Source: Rhizobiaceae bacterium (GTDB lineage: Bacteria > Pseudomonadota > Alphaproteobacteria > Rhizobiales > Rhizobiaceae). Taken from it: DNA of 55,849 bases. Below the pieces are notes generated by a model that was not told where the DNA came from, ran no database searches, and was given only the letters and a program-made list of their open reading frames with translations. Positions 43,497 through 51,548 of this stretch are shown piece by piece (position 1 is the first letter of the stretch; the number at the start of each line of letters is the position of its first letter). The position numbers and the translations under genes were made by a program. Where the stretch lies: contig JAHBYY010000024.1 in NCBI GenBank assembly GCA_019635715.1, positions 1-55,849 on the forward strand. The letters are read 5' to 3'.

Positions 43497-44222
43497 ATGC
43501 GGATCGCCGCCGGCCTCCTTCTGGCGTGCCTCATACCAGGGCTCGTGGCCTGCGAGCAGCAGGACCAGAAGCCTGCCGCGCATGCCGAAACGGCGAAGAC
43601 GGCTCGCTCCGACACCGCCGCCAAGGAGCGCACAAAAGTCGCGGCCGGCGGCGGCTTCGACTTCTACGTCCTGACGTTGTCCTGGTCGCCGAGCTATTGC
43701 GAGGCCGAGGGCGACGACGCGAACCGCCAGCAATGCGCGTCGGGTCGACCCTACGCCTTCGTCGTCCACGGCCTGTGGCCGCAATTCGAGCGCGGCTATC
43801 CGAGCGACTGCCGGGTGAAGGAGCGCGATGTCGACGAGGCGACGCTGCGCGGCCTGTACGACATCATGCCGTCGGCCGGGCTGATCCGCCATCAATGGCG
43901 CAAGCACGGCAGTTGCTCGGGCCTGTCGCAGTCGGACTACTTTCGCATGCTGCGGCGCGCCCGCGAATTCGTCGCCATCCCGGCTGCGTTCAGAAGGCTG
44001 GACGCCTACCGCACGGTCTCGCCCGACGAGGTGGAGCGCGCCTTCATCGCGGCCAATCCCGGCATCGAGCCGGACGGCATCGCGGCGACCTGCGATCGCC
44101 GGCTGTTGCGGGAAGTGCGCATCTGCATGACCAAGGGGCTCGAATATCGTGCCTGCCCGGACGTCGACCGCCAGTCCTGCCGGCGCGACACGGTGGTGAT
44201 GCCGCCGGTGCGTGGCGGATAG
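43497..44222 (+). CDS. RNase T2-family lipoprotein
   Basis: 241 residues. Residues 1-19 form a lipoprotein signal with lipobox LVAC. The mature part carries RNase T2 active-site segments: CAS I HGLWPQFERG and CAS II HQWRKHGSCSG, plus WSPSYC. It resembles E. coli RNase I in fold, a periplasmic broad-specificity ribonuclease. The presence of a lipobox implies membrane tethering, which is unusual. The Glu of the canonical HEWxKHG is Gln here, possibly altering catalysis. Confidence 0.88.
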   Translation: MRIAAGLLLACLIPGLVACEQQDQKPAAHAETAKTARSDTAAKERTKVAAGGGFDFYVLTLSWSPSYCEAEGDDANRQQCASGRPYAFVVHGLWPQFERGYPSDCRVKERDVDEATLRGLYDIMPSAGLIRHQWRKHGSCSGLSQSDYFRMLRRAREFVAIPAAFRRLDAYRTVSPDEVERAFIAANPGIEPDGIAATCDRRLLREVRICMTKGLEYRACPDVDRQSCRRDTVVMPPVRGG

Positions 44223-44301
44223 ATTTTTCCCGGCTGGCCTTTGCCGGCAGCCATGCTTTCCATATGGTCGCGCCGTCCGCATCCGAGCGAGGGAACCGCC
44301 A

Positions 44302-44898
44302 ATGCCGAAGCTGCTCTATGCACCCGCATCGCCCTACAGCGCCAAGGTGCGGATGGCGGCGGCTCATGCGGGGATCGCACTCGAACTGGTGAAGGTGGAA
44401 ACCGGTCCGCAGCCGGCGGAACTGACCTCGGTGAACCCGCTCGGCAAGATCCCCTGCCTGGTCGCCGACGACGGCGAGCCGGTCTATGACAGCCGCGTCA
44501 TCACCCAGTACCTCAACCGGCTGGTTGCGGGCAGCCTGTTCCCGCGCAATGCCGCCAGGCGCCTGGAGGCAGAGCGGCTCGAAGCGCTCGCCGACGGCAT
44601 CTGCGACTGCCTGCTCGCCCATGTCTACGAGCGCCGGATGCGGCCGGAGGAAAAATGGCATCAGCCGTGGATGGACCTGCAGCTATCCAAGGTGGCGCGC
44701 TCGCTCGATGTCCTGAACGCCGCGCCGCCGCGTTTCGGCAAGAAGGTCACGGCGGGTCACATCGCGTTGCGCGCCTGCCTCGGCTACATGGACCTTCGCT
44801 TTGCCGGGCAGTGGCAGCCGCGCCGGACCAAGCTGAAGCGCTGGGTCGCCCGTTTCGACGACCGGTTCCCGGAGCTCATCCCGCTGCTTCCGGCCTGA
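44302..44898 (+). CDS. glutathione S-transferase family protein
   Basis: 198 residues. Thioredoxin-like N-terminal domain (MPKLLYAPASPYSAKVRMAA, then NPLGKIPCLVADDGEPVYDSRVI) and an all-helical C-terminal domain. The N-terminal active-site Ser is in SPYSAKV. Substrate unknown. It overlaps the 3' end of a convergent gene by 23 bases. Confidence 0.9.
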   Translation: MPKLLYAPASPYSAKVRMAAAHAGIALELVKVETGPQPAELTSVNPLGKIPCLVADDGEPVYDSRVITQYLNRLVAGSLFPRNAARRLEAERLEALADGICDCLLAHVYERRMRPEEKWHQPWMDLQLSKVARSLDVLNAAPPRFGKKVTAGHIALRACLGYMDLRFAGQWQPRRTKLKRWVARFDDRFPELIPLLPA

Positions 44899-45952
44899 CA
44901 AGCTCGGTCCGCAGCGCCCCGCCCGGCTCCGGCCATTCGGGCGCCCGCACGGCATCGCCCAGCAGGCCGGGCAGCACGTCACGCCCCTGCAGTTCCAGCC
45001 TCGACGCGGTGGTCTTCGTTCGTGCCCAGCCGAGCTGCGGCGATGCCGACAGGAAGCTCGACCGCGATTCGACACGCAGCGGCGTCGCCAGCGGCCAGGT
45101 CTCCACCCCCGTCCGGCGAAACAGCAGCCCGCCGTCTGCGGTGAGGAGTTCGAGGCGGTGGATCTTCACGCGATCCGAACCGAGCCCCCAGGGCGATGCC
45201 TGGCCGGAAGGGCCGGCACGCAGGATACTGTAGACGATCACCAGGCCGGCATCCTCGATGCGGCCCGGCGTGGCGATCAGGCAGTCGCCGGCCATGATGC
45301 GGGCGCGCACCCGTTCCTGCACCGGAGGTCCCGGCTCGTTCCAGTCCGACTTCCAGCCGATCTCGCGGCGCGAGATCGCCGGAGGCGGGCAGGAGGCGCG
45401 ATGCTCGATATGGAAGCTGAGCGGCTCCTTGACCGTTCTGTCGGGGCTGGCGGGCGAGGGCAGTTCGGAGACGATGACGCGCTCGGCGGCCTCGTTGTAG
45501 AGCAGCCGCTGGCAAACCGTCTCGCACAGGCCGTCACTGCCGGGCTCGCGCGCCAGAACCACCGCGACGACGGAAGGGATGCGGATCTTGCCGGGTGCGT
45601 CCGCATCCCGCGCGACGGCTCTTGCCGCGACATCGTCCGCCCTGCCGTTCAGGATTCGCGGCACGGCGACCGCCGGTACGGCGATGATTGCGGCAGCGAC
45701 GATGCCCGATACGATCCTGACGCGCGGCTTCAGCGCATCGGCGCCCAGCAGGCGGCACAGGCCGAGGGCCGCCAGCCACAGCGGCCACCAGAGGATCGAA
45801 TAGAGCAGCAGGGAGGGCGCCAGCCATATCGTCGTCTCGGGCAGGATGCCGAGGAACAGCCCGAAAAGCACCAGCGGCGGAAACAGGATGCTGAGCAGCG
45901 CGGGCGCGCCGATCGCCAGCACGTAGGTCCGGAAGCTCAGTCCCTTGATCAT
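44876..45952 (-). CDS. membrane protein of unknown function
   Basis: 358 residues. Three hydrophobic helices fill residues 1-100 (about 10-34, 40-66, 79-100), then a large soluble domain (about 105-355) without a motif I recognise; Cys residues occur at about 143-147 and 182. The last 23 bases overlap the GST gene on the other strand. The start at 45952 is the only ATG that keeps helix 1 intact. Confidence 0.75.
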   Translation of the reverse strand: MIKGLSFRTYVLAIGAPALLSILFPPLVLFGLFLGILPETTIWLAPSLLLYSILWWPLWLAALGLCRLLGADALKPRVRIVSGIVAAAIIAVPAVAVPRILNGRADDVAARAVARDADAPGKIRIPSVVAVVLAREPGSDGLCETVCQRLLYNEAAERVIVSELPSPASPDRTVKEPLSFHIEHRASCPPPAISRREIGWKSDWNEPGPPVQERVRARIMAGDCLIATPGRIEDAGLVIVYSILRAGPSGQASPWGLGSDRVKIHRLELLTADGGLLFRRTGVETWPLATPLRVESRSSFLSASPQLGWARTKTTASRLELQGRDVLPGLLGDAVRAPEWPEPGGALRTELVRPEAAG

Positions 45953-46074
45953 GCGGATCGTGGTGCCTGATGGATCGGGATCGTCCCGCCCCGTCCGGCG
46001 ATTGATAGCGCTTCCGGAATCTCCGCATCAAGATGAATCGGAGCGCGAGAGCGAGATGAGGCTGGATCGTAAAC

Positions 46075-46102
46075 GAAGAAAGCCGGGCAGGTCCCGGCTT
46101 CC
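46075..46102 (-). terminator. hairpin terminator after the outer-membrane barrel gene
   Basis: AAGCCGGG paired with CCCGGCTT around loop CAGGT; on the minus strand it is followed by TCTTCG. The stem is strong but the T-run is short. Confidence 0.7.
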
Positions 46103-46130
46103 TCCACTGATCACGACGTGTGGTGTCCGA

Positions 46131-46799
46131 TCAGAACTGCATGCCGACGCCGAACTGGATGCGGTGGTCGCGCGAGTCGACCTGATGTGCGCCGCTGCCG
46201 GTGTTGAACGTGTCGCTGCCGTAGTCGGAGTACCGATATTCGGCGCGTCCGAAGACGTTCTGCGTCAGCTTGACGTCGATGCCGGCACCGGCCGTCCAGC
46301 CGAGCTGGGTCTGGCTGTCCTTGACGCCGCCCTCGGTGACGGAGGTGTTCTTCCCGGCGCCGCCGGCCGTCACATAGGCGAGCGCCTCCGGCGTCACCGT
46401 ATAGCCGAGGCGGGCACGCAGAGACCCTTCGAGGCCGCCGCGCACGCGAACGCCCCGACGCTGGCCCTCGACGCCGTTGTAGCCGAGGTCGCCTTCGACG
46501 CCGGCCACGACGCCGCCGCCGGTGTCGTAGTTGTAGCCGGCGAAGCCGCCGCCGACGAAGCCGTCCGTCTTCACGTCCCTGCCGATGAGGTTGTCATTGG
46601 CACGGCCGGAAAAGCCGTAGCCGGCCTGGATACCGGCATAGGCGCCCGTCCAGGTGGCGAGCGGCGGCGTGTCCATCGGAACGGCCGGGGCGGGAACATC
46701 GTTGATCACGTCGGCTGCGAAGGCAGGGGTGATGCCGATCAGGGCGACGACGCTGGCGGCCGCAAGACCGGAACGGATGAAATTTGTGTTGGCTGACAT
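46131..46799 (-). CDS. Omp25/Omp31-like outer-membrane beta-barrel
   Basis: 222 residues. Signal peptide (1-29, ending TPAFAAD) and an eight-stranded barrel typical of Brucella Omp25/31 relatives: WTGAYAGIQAGYGF, GGFAGYNYDTGG, LRARLGYTV, AEYRYSDYGS and terminal FGVGMQF with C-terminal aromatic Phe. It stabilises the outer membrane and interacts with LPS in known members. Start at 46799 follows an AGGAGAAC ribosome site. Confidence 0.92.
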   Translation of the reverse strand: MSANTNFIRSGLAAASVVALIGITPAFAADVINDVPAPAVPMDTPPLATWTGAYAGIQAGYGFSGRANDNLIGRDVKTDGFVGGGFAGYNYDTGGGVVAGVEGDLGYNGVEGQRRGVRVRGGLEGSLRARLGYTVTPEALAYVTAGGAGKNTSVTEGGVKDSQTQLGWTAGAGIDVKLTQNVFGRAEYRYSDYGSDTFNTGSGAHQVDSRDHRIQFGVGMQF

Positions 46800-47206
46800 T
46801 CTTGTTCTCCTAGCCACAGGTACGCAGGTACAGGGTTTCGTTTCGATTGGGCCCCGGCCGTGGGGGGAGGAATGGCCTGCGAGCCCAGCGGTTCCATATG
46901 TCGGACCCAATTGCGGCCGGACCGCACCTCAAATTTGGTGATTGCCCGGCGCGAATGAGGCGGAATTCGGCCGTTGCACAATGGCCACAGCGCGGTGTCA
47001 GCAACCTCGGCCGGCGCGCGCAAACCCGCTTGGTGCAAGGCATCGCGAGACCTATATAGCCACCTCGAACAGGCCGCTTCGCCGGCGGCAACTCGTTAAA
47101 AATGGACGAATCCGCCACATTCCGGCCGGATCGGTGAACAGGGCTTAACCATGATCGCCACAATGGCCGCGACCGCGGCAGAGCTTCGCGCAAGGATGTT
47201 CGCAGG
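46800..47206. other. 407-base divergent intergenic region
   Basis: Holds the leader of the outer-membrane barrel gene (minus strand, AGGAGAAC ribosome site at about 46805-46812) and the promoter at 47030-47058 for the SDR-uvrC run (plus strand). No gene is seen in the rest. Confidence 0.5.
47030..47058 (+). promoter_or_regulatory. promoter for the SDR-uvrC-pgsA-moaDE run
   Basis: TTGGTG (47030-47035), exact 17-base spacer, TATATA (47053-47058). This is a very good match to a housekeeping promoter, about 150 bases before the GTG of the SDR gene. Confidence 0.6.
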
Positions 47207-47971
47207 GTGAGCGAGGTCGTGCCGAACGTTCTGGTCACCGGCGGAGCGAGGCGGATCGGCCGCGCGCTGGCGATGGATCTTGCCGCCCACGGCTGGGCCG
47301 TCCTCGTCCACTACAACACGCGGCAGGCCGAGGCGGAGGCGGTGCGGCAGACCATCCGCGCGTCCGGCGGCAGGGCGGAAATCGTGCAGGCCGATCTGTC
47401 GGACCGATCGGCCGCGCGCGATCTGGTGTCGCGTGCCTCCGATCTGCTGGGTCCCCTGTCGGTGGTGGTCAACAACGCGTCCGTCTTCGACGATGACGAT
47501 CTGTCCGATTTCGACTGGGCGACCTGGGACCGGCACTTCGCGCTTCATGTCGAGGCGCCGGTCGCCATCACCCGCGCCTTTGCACGGCACATGGCGCCGG
47601 ACACGGACGGGCTGGTGGTCAACATGATCGACCAGCGCGTGCTGAAGACCGCGCCGAAGAGTTTTACCTATTCGCTTTCGAAGGCCGGCCTCTGGGACGC
47701 CACCCGCATGCTGGCGCAGGCGCTGGCCCCGCGCGTGCGGGTCAACGCGATCGGACCCGGTCCGACGCTGCCGAGCCCGAGGCAGCATCCGGACGACTTC
47801 CGCAGGCAGACCGAGTCCCTTCTCCTTGCCCGTGGACCGGATCTGTCCGAGTTCGGCGCGACGGTGCGCTATCTCTGGCGGGCGCGCTCGGTGACCGGCC
47901 AGATGATCGCCCTCGACGGCGGCCAGCACCTTGCGTGGGAGACGCCGGACGTGGCAGGCATTCCGGAATGA
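47207..47971 (+). CDS. SDR oxidoreductase, FolM/pteridine-reductase-like
   Basis: 254 residues from GTG 47207. [12 protein letters not shown] replaces the usual TGxxxGIG and is characteristic of pteridine reductases and FolM-type dihydrofolate/monapterin reductases. NNAS, then Tyr/Lys in YSLSKAG, complete the SDR triad. Its stop overlaps the uvrC start (ATGA). The exact substrate is inferred from the cofactor motif. Confidence 0.85.
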   Translation: MSEVVPNVLVTGGARRIGRALAMDLAAHGWAVLVHYNTRQAEAEAVRQTIRASGGRAEIVQADLSDRSAARDLVSRASDLLGPLSVVVNNASVFDDDDLSDFDWATWDRHFALHVEAPVAITRAFARHMAPDTDGLVVNMIDQRVLKTAPKSFTYSLSKAGLWDATRMLAQALAPRVRVNAIGPGPTLPSPRQHPDDFRRQTESLLLARGPDLSEFGATVRYLWRARSVTGQMIALDGGQHLAWETPDVAGIPE

Positions 47972-50031
47972 CCTCGCCTGCGCATCGAAACCGCACCCCC
48001 CCGGTTCCGAAGAAGGATGCCGCGGCCGACGACGTGGCCGGCTACCTGGCCGACGAGGCCGGCGAGGACGAGGAGGAGATCGCGGCCGAGCCGGCACCGG
48101 CGGACGCACCCGACCTGCCGTTCACGGCGATCGACTGGACCGCGCACGGCTCCGACGTCGACGGGATGGTCGGCGCCGACGTCATCCAGACACTGGTGCG
48201 GCAACTGCCCAACGCGCCCGGCGTCTATCGCATGATGAACGCGGCCGGCGACGTGCTCTATGTCGGCAAGGCACGCAGCCTCAAGAAGCGCGTGACCAAC
48301 TATGCGCAGGGCCGCTTCCACACCAACCGCATCGGCCGCATGGTGCGCGAAACGGCGACCATGGAGTTCGTCGTCACCCGCACCGAGATCGAAGCGCTGC
48401 TGCTCGAAGCGAACCTGATCAAGCGCCTGCGGCCGCGGTTCAACGTTCTGCTGCGTGACGACAAATCGTTTCCCTACATCGTCATCACCGGCGACCACCG
48501 GGCGCCCGGCATCTTCAAGCATCGCGGCGCACGGTCGCGCAAGGGCGACTATTTCGGTCCCTTCGCCTCCGCCGGCGCGGTCGGCCGGACGATCAATTCG
48601 CTGCAGCGCGCCTTCCTGCTGCGCACCTGCACGGACTCGGTCTTCGAGACGCGGACGCGTCCGTGCCTGCTCTACCAGATCAAGCGCTGTTCCGGTCCGT
48701 GCACGGCGGAAGTCACCCCGGACGAATATGCCGAACTCGTCGAGGAGACTCGCGACTTCCTGTCCGGGCGCAGCCAGTCGGTGAAGACGCAGATCGCCGC
48801 CGCCATGCAGGGCGCCGCCGAGGCGCTGGATTTCGAGCGCGCCGCCATCTATCGCGACCGTCTCGCGGCGCTGTCGCATGTCCAGAGCCACCAGGGCATC
48901 AACCCGCAATCGGTCGAGGAGGCCGATGTTTTTGCGCTGCATCAGGAGGGCGGACAGGTCTGCATCCAGGTCTTCTTCTTCCGCACCGGCCAGAACTGGG
49001 GCAATCGCGCCTATTTTCCGAAGGCCGACCCGTCGCTCGAGGCGTCCGAAGTGCTCGGATCCTTCCTGGCACAGTTCTATGACGACAAGCCGTGTCCCAG
49101 GGCGATCCTGCTGTCGCATGCTGTCGGGGAACAGGAGCTGCTCGCCGCCGCGCTTGCGACGCGCGCCGGGCACAAGGTGGCGATCGGCGTTCCCAAGCGC
49201 GGCGAGAAGAAGGAACTCGTCGACCACGCCGCGCAGAACGCCCGCGAAGCCCTCGGCCGGCGTCTTGCCGAAACCTCCACCCAGGCGCGCCTGCTGGAAG
49301 GTTTCAAGGAAACGTTCGGGCTGGAGAAGGCGCCGACACGCATCGAGGTCTACGACAACTCGCACATCATGGGCACCAACGCGGTCGGCGGGATGGTCGT
49401 CGCCGGGCCCGAAGGCTTCGTGAAGAACCAGTACCGCAAGTTCAACATCCGCTCGACCAAGATCACGCCCGGCGACGATTTCGGCATGATGCGCGAGGTG
49501 ATGGAGCGTCGCTTCTCGCGGCTCGTCGCGGAAGACGGCGAGAGCGCCGCCGGCTCCGAACCGAACGAGGCATTTCCGGCCTGGCCCGACGTGATCCTGA
49601 TCGATGGCGGCGCCGGCCAGATGTCGGCGGTGCGCACAATCCTCGACCAGCTCGGCATCGCCGACCGCGTCCACGCCATAGGCGTGGCCAAGGGCGTCGA
49701 CCGCGATGCGGGCCGCGAGCGCTTTCATGTGGCCGGGCGGGAGTCCTTCACCTTGCCGGTTCGCGACCCTGTCCTATACTTCGTGCAGCGGCTGCGCGAC
49801 GAGGCGCACCGCTTTGCCATCGGCTCGCACCGGGCGCGCCGCAAGAAGGAGATGGTGCGCAATCCGCTGGACGAGATCGAGGGCATCGGTCCCGGCCGCA
49901 AGCGCGCGCTGCTCCTGCATTTCGGCACGGCCAAGGCGGTCAGCCGCGCCGCGATTGCCGATCTGATGGCGGTGGAGGGCATATCGCAGTCGGTTGCACG
50001 CAAGGTTTACGATCATTTCCATGATAAATGA
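47968..50031 (+). CDS. uvrC: excinuclease ABC subunit C
   Basis: 687 residues. Dual incision endonuclease of nucleotide excision repair. An acidic N-terminal extension (about 1-75, rich in Asp/Glu/Ala) precedes the GIY-YIG domain (about [20 protein letters not shown]), the UVR motif (residues about 275-310), the RNase H-like domain ([27 protein letters not shown]) and two C-terminal helix-hairpin-helix motifs. The acidic extension is longer than in E. coli (610 total) but usual in rhizobia. Start ATG 47968 overlaps the upstream stop. Confidence 0.96.
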   Translation: MTSPAHRNRTPPVPKKDAAADDVAGYLADEAGEDEEEIAAEPAPADAPDLPFTAIDWTAHGSDVDGMVGADVIQTLVRQLPNAPGVYRMMNAAGDVLYVGKARSLKKRVTNYAQGRFHTNRIGRMVRETATMEFVVTRTEIEALLLEANLIKRLRPRFNVLLRDDKSFPYIVITGDHRAPGIFKHRGARSRKGDYFGPFASAGAVGRTINSLQRAFLLRTCTDSVFETRTRPCLLYQIKRCSGPCTAEVTPDEYAELVEETRDFLSGRSQSVKTQIAAAMQGAAEALDFERAAIYRDRLAALSHVQSHQGINPQSVEEADVFALHQEGGQVCIQVFFFRTGQNWGNRAYFPKADPSLEASEVLGSFLAQFYDDKPCPRAILLSHAVGEQELLAAALATRAGHKVAIGVPKRGEKKELVDHAAQNAREALGRRLAETSTQARLLEGFKETFGLEKAPTRIEVYDNSHIMGTNAVGGMVVAGPEGFVKNQYRKFNIRSTKITPGDDFGMMREVMERRFSRLVAEDGESAAGSEPNEAFPAWPDVILIDGGAGQMSAVRTILDQLGIADRVHAIGVAKGVDRDAGRERFHVAGRESFTLPVRDPVLYFVQRLRDEAHRFAIGSHRARRKKEMVRNPLDEIEGIGPGRKRALLLHFGTAKAVSRAAIADLMAVEGISQSVARKVYDHFHDK

Positions 50032-50094
50032 TCCGATCGCCGCCTGTCGGCCTCCGTCCGATTGTTTAGTTGACCCCCGACCAAGGATTCTGAT

Positions 50095-50718
50095 TTGACT
50101 ACGGCTCCCCCGACCGCGACTCGGAAGATGTCGAAACGAGCGTTCAACCTTCCCAACATGCTGACCTACGGCCGCATCCTCGCCGTGCCGCTGGTGGTGC
50201 TGTGCTTCTACCTCGAAGGCAAGCTCCAATCGACCGACTTTGCCCGCTGGTCGGCGCTGGCGATCTTCCTGCTGGCCAGCATCACGGATTATTTCGACGG
50301 CTACCTGGCGCGCGCCTGGCAGCAGACCTCCAACATCGGCCGCATGCTCGACCCGATCGCCGACAAGCTGCTGGTCTCGACCTGCCTGCTGCTGCTCGCC
50401 GCCGACACCGACCGGACGATCGCGGGCTGGTCGCTGTGGGCTGCGATCATCATCCTGTGCCGCGAAGTCCTGGTCTCCGGTCTGCGCGAATATCTTGCCG
50501 AACTGAAGGTCAGCGTTCCGGTGACCCAACTGGCGAAATGGAAGACCACGGCGCAGATGGTGGCGATCGCCTTCCTGCTGCTGGGGCCGGCCGGCGACAA
50601 GATCGTGCCCTACTGGACCCAGCTCGGCATCACCCTTCTCTGGCTGTCGGCGCTCCTGACCCTCTATACGGGTTACGACTATTTCCGCGCCGGCGTGAAG
50701 CACATCATCGACGAATGA
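50095..50718 (+). CDS. pgsA: CDP-diacylglycerol--glycerol-3-phosphate 3-phosphatidyltransferase
   Basis: 207 residues. Makes phosphatidylglycerophosphate, the first step to phosphatidylglycerol and cardiolipin. CDP-alcohol motif intact, starting DYFDGYLARA and ending LDPIADK. The TTG start at 50095 has AAGGA 8 bases upstream; ATG 50128 (MSKRAFNLPN) is an alternative closer to homologues. The moaD start overlaps the stop (ATGA). Confidence 0.95.
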   Translation: MTTAPPTATRKMSKRAFNLPNMLTYGRILAVPLVVLCFYLEGKLQSTDFARWSALAIFLLASITDYFDGYLARAWQQTSNIGRMLDPIADKLLVSTCLLLLAADTDRTIAGWSLWAAIIILCREVLVSGLREYLAELKVSVPVTQLAKWKTTAQMVAIAFLLLGPAGDKIVPYWTQLGITLLWLSALLTLYTGYDYFRAGVKHIIDE

Positions 50719-50981
50719 CGGATCGAGCGGTCAAACTCATCTATTTCGCCTGGGTGCGCGAGCGCATCGGCCTCGCCGAGGAGCACGTCACGCTTCCCGG
50801 CGGGATCGCCACCGTGCGCGACCTTCTGGCCTGGCTGCAGGCCCGCGGCGATGGCTATGCCGAGGCGCTGAAGGTTCCGGAAGCCATTCGCGTCGCGATC
50901 AACCAGGATCACGTCCCGCATGGCGCAGGGCTCGACGGGGCGCGCGAGATCGCGCTGTTCCCGCCCATGACCGGCGGCTGA
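50715..50981 (+). CDS. moaD: molybdopterin synthase sulfur-carrier subunit
   Basis: 88 residues, ubiquitin-like fold. The C-terminal Gly-Gly (FPPMTGG) is adenylated then thiocarboxylated to deliver sulfur to precursor Z. Overlaps pgsA (ATGA); moaE begins 8 bases after it. Confidence 0.95.
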   Translation: MTDRAVKLIYFAWVRERIGLAEEHVTLPGGIATVRDLLAWLQARGDGYAEALKVPEAIRVAINQDHVPHGAGLDGAREIALFPPMTGG

Positions 50982-50989
50982 GAAGCGAG

Positions 50990-51442
50990 ATGCAGCCGAT
51001 CGTGCGCATCCAGCGCGAGGATTTCGACCTTGCCGCCGAGACCGGCAGGCTGCGCGAGGGCAGCCGCGACATCGGCGCCATCGTCACCTTCTCCGGCCTG
51101 TGCCGCGACGAGGCAGGCACGCTCGCGGCGCTCGAGATCGAGCATTATCCGGGCATGGCCGAGGCCGAGATCGGCCGCATCGCCGAGGAGGCGGCGTCGC
51201 GCTGGCCGCTGCTCGGCCTGGCGGCGCTGCACCGGTATGGCCGCATCCTGCCCGGCGAGAACATCGTCCTGGTCATCGCCGCCTCGAGCCATCGCCAGGC
51301 AGCCTTCGAGGCGGCCTCCTTCCTGATGGACTATCTGAAGACCCGCGCGCCGTTCTGGAAGAAGCAGCATCTTCGCGATGGCTCCGCCTCGGGATGGGTC
51401 GAGGCGCGCGAAACGGACGAGGAGGCCGCCGGCCGCTGGTAG
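50990..51442 (+). CDS. moaE: molybdopterin synthase catalytic subunit
   Basis: 150 residues. Combines with MoaD to make molybdopterin. FSGLCRDEAG and LEIEHYPGMAE near the start; KTRAPFWKKQ at about 120-130, containing catalytic Lys, all present. The run uvrC-pgsA-moaD-moaE is usual in rhizobia. Confidence 0.96.
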   Translation: MQPIVRIQREDFDLAAETGRLREGSRDIGAIVTFSGLCRDEAGTLAALEIEHYPGMAEAEIGRIAEEAASRWPLLGLAALHRYGRILPGENIVLVIAASSHRQAAFEAASFLMDYLKTRAPFWKKQHLRDGSASGWVEARETDEEAAGRW

Positions 51443-51548
51443 CTGCTCCCGGCGATCGCGGGCATCGCGGAAAATTGCGCGGCCGCCGTTTAGAGTCTCA
51501 TAAGTGCCCCTGGGTTAGGGTGCCTGACGGTTAAGGACGGCAGGTGGG

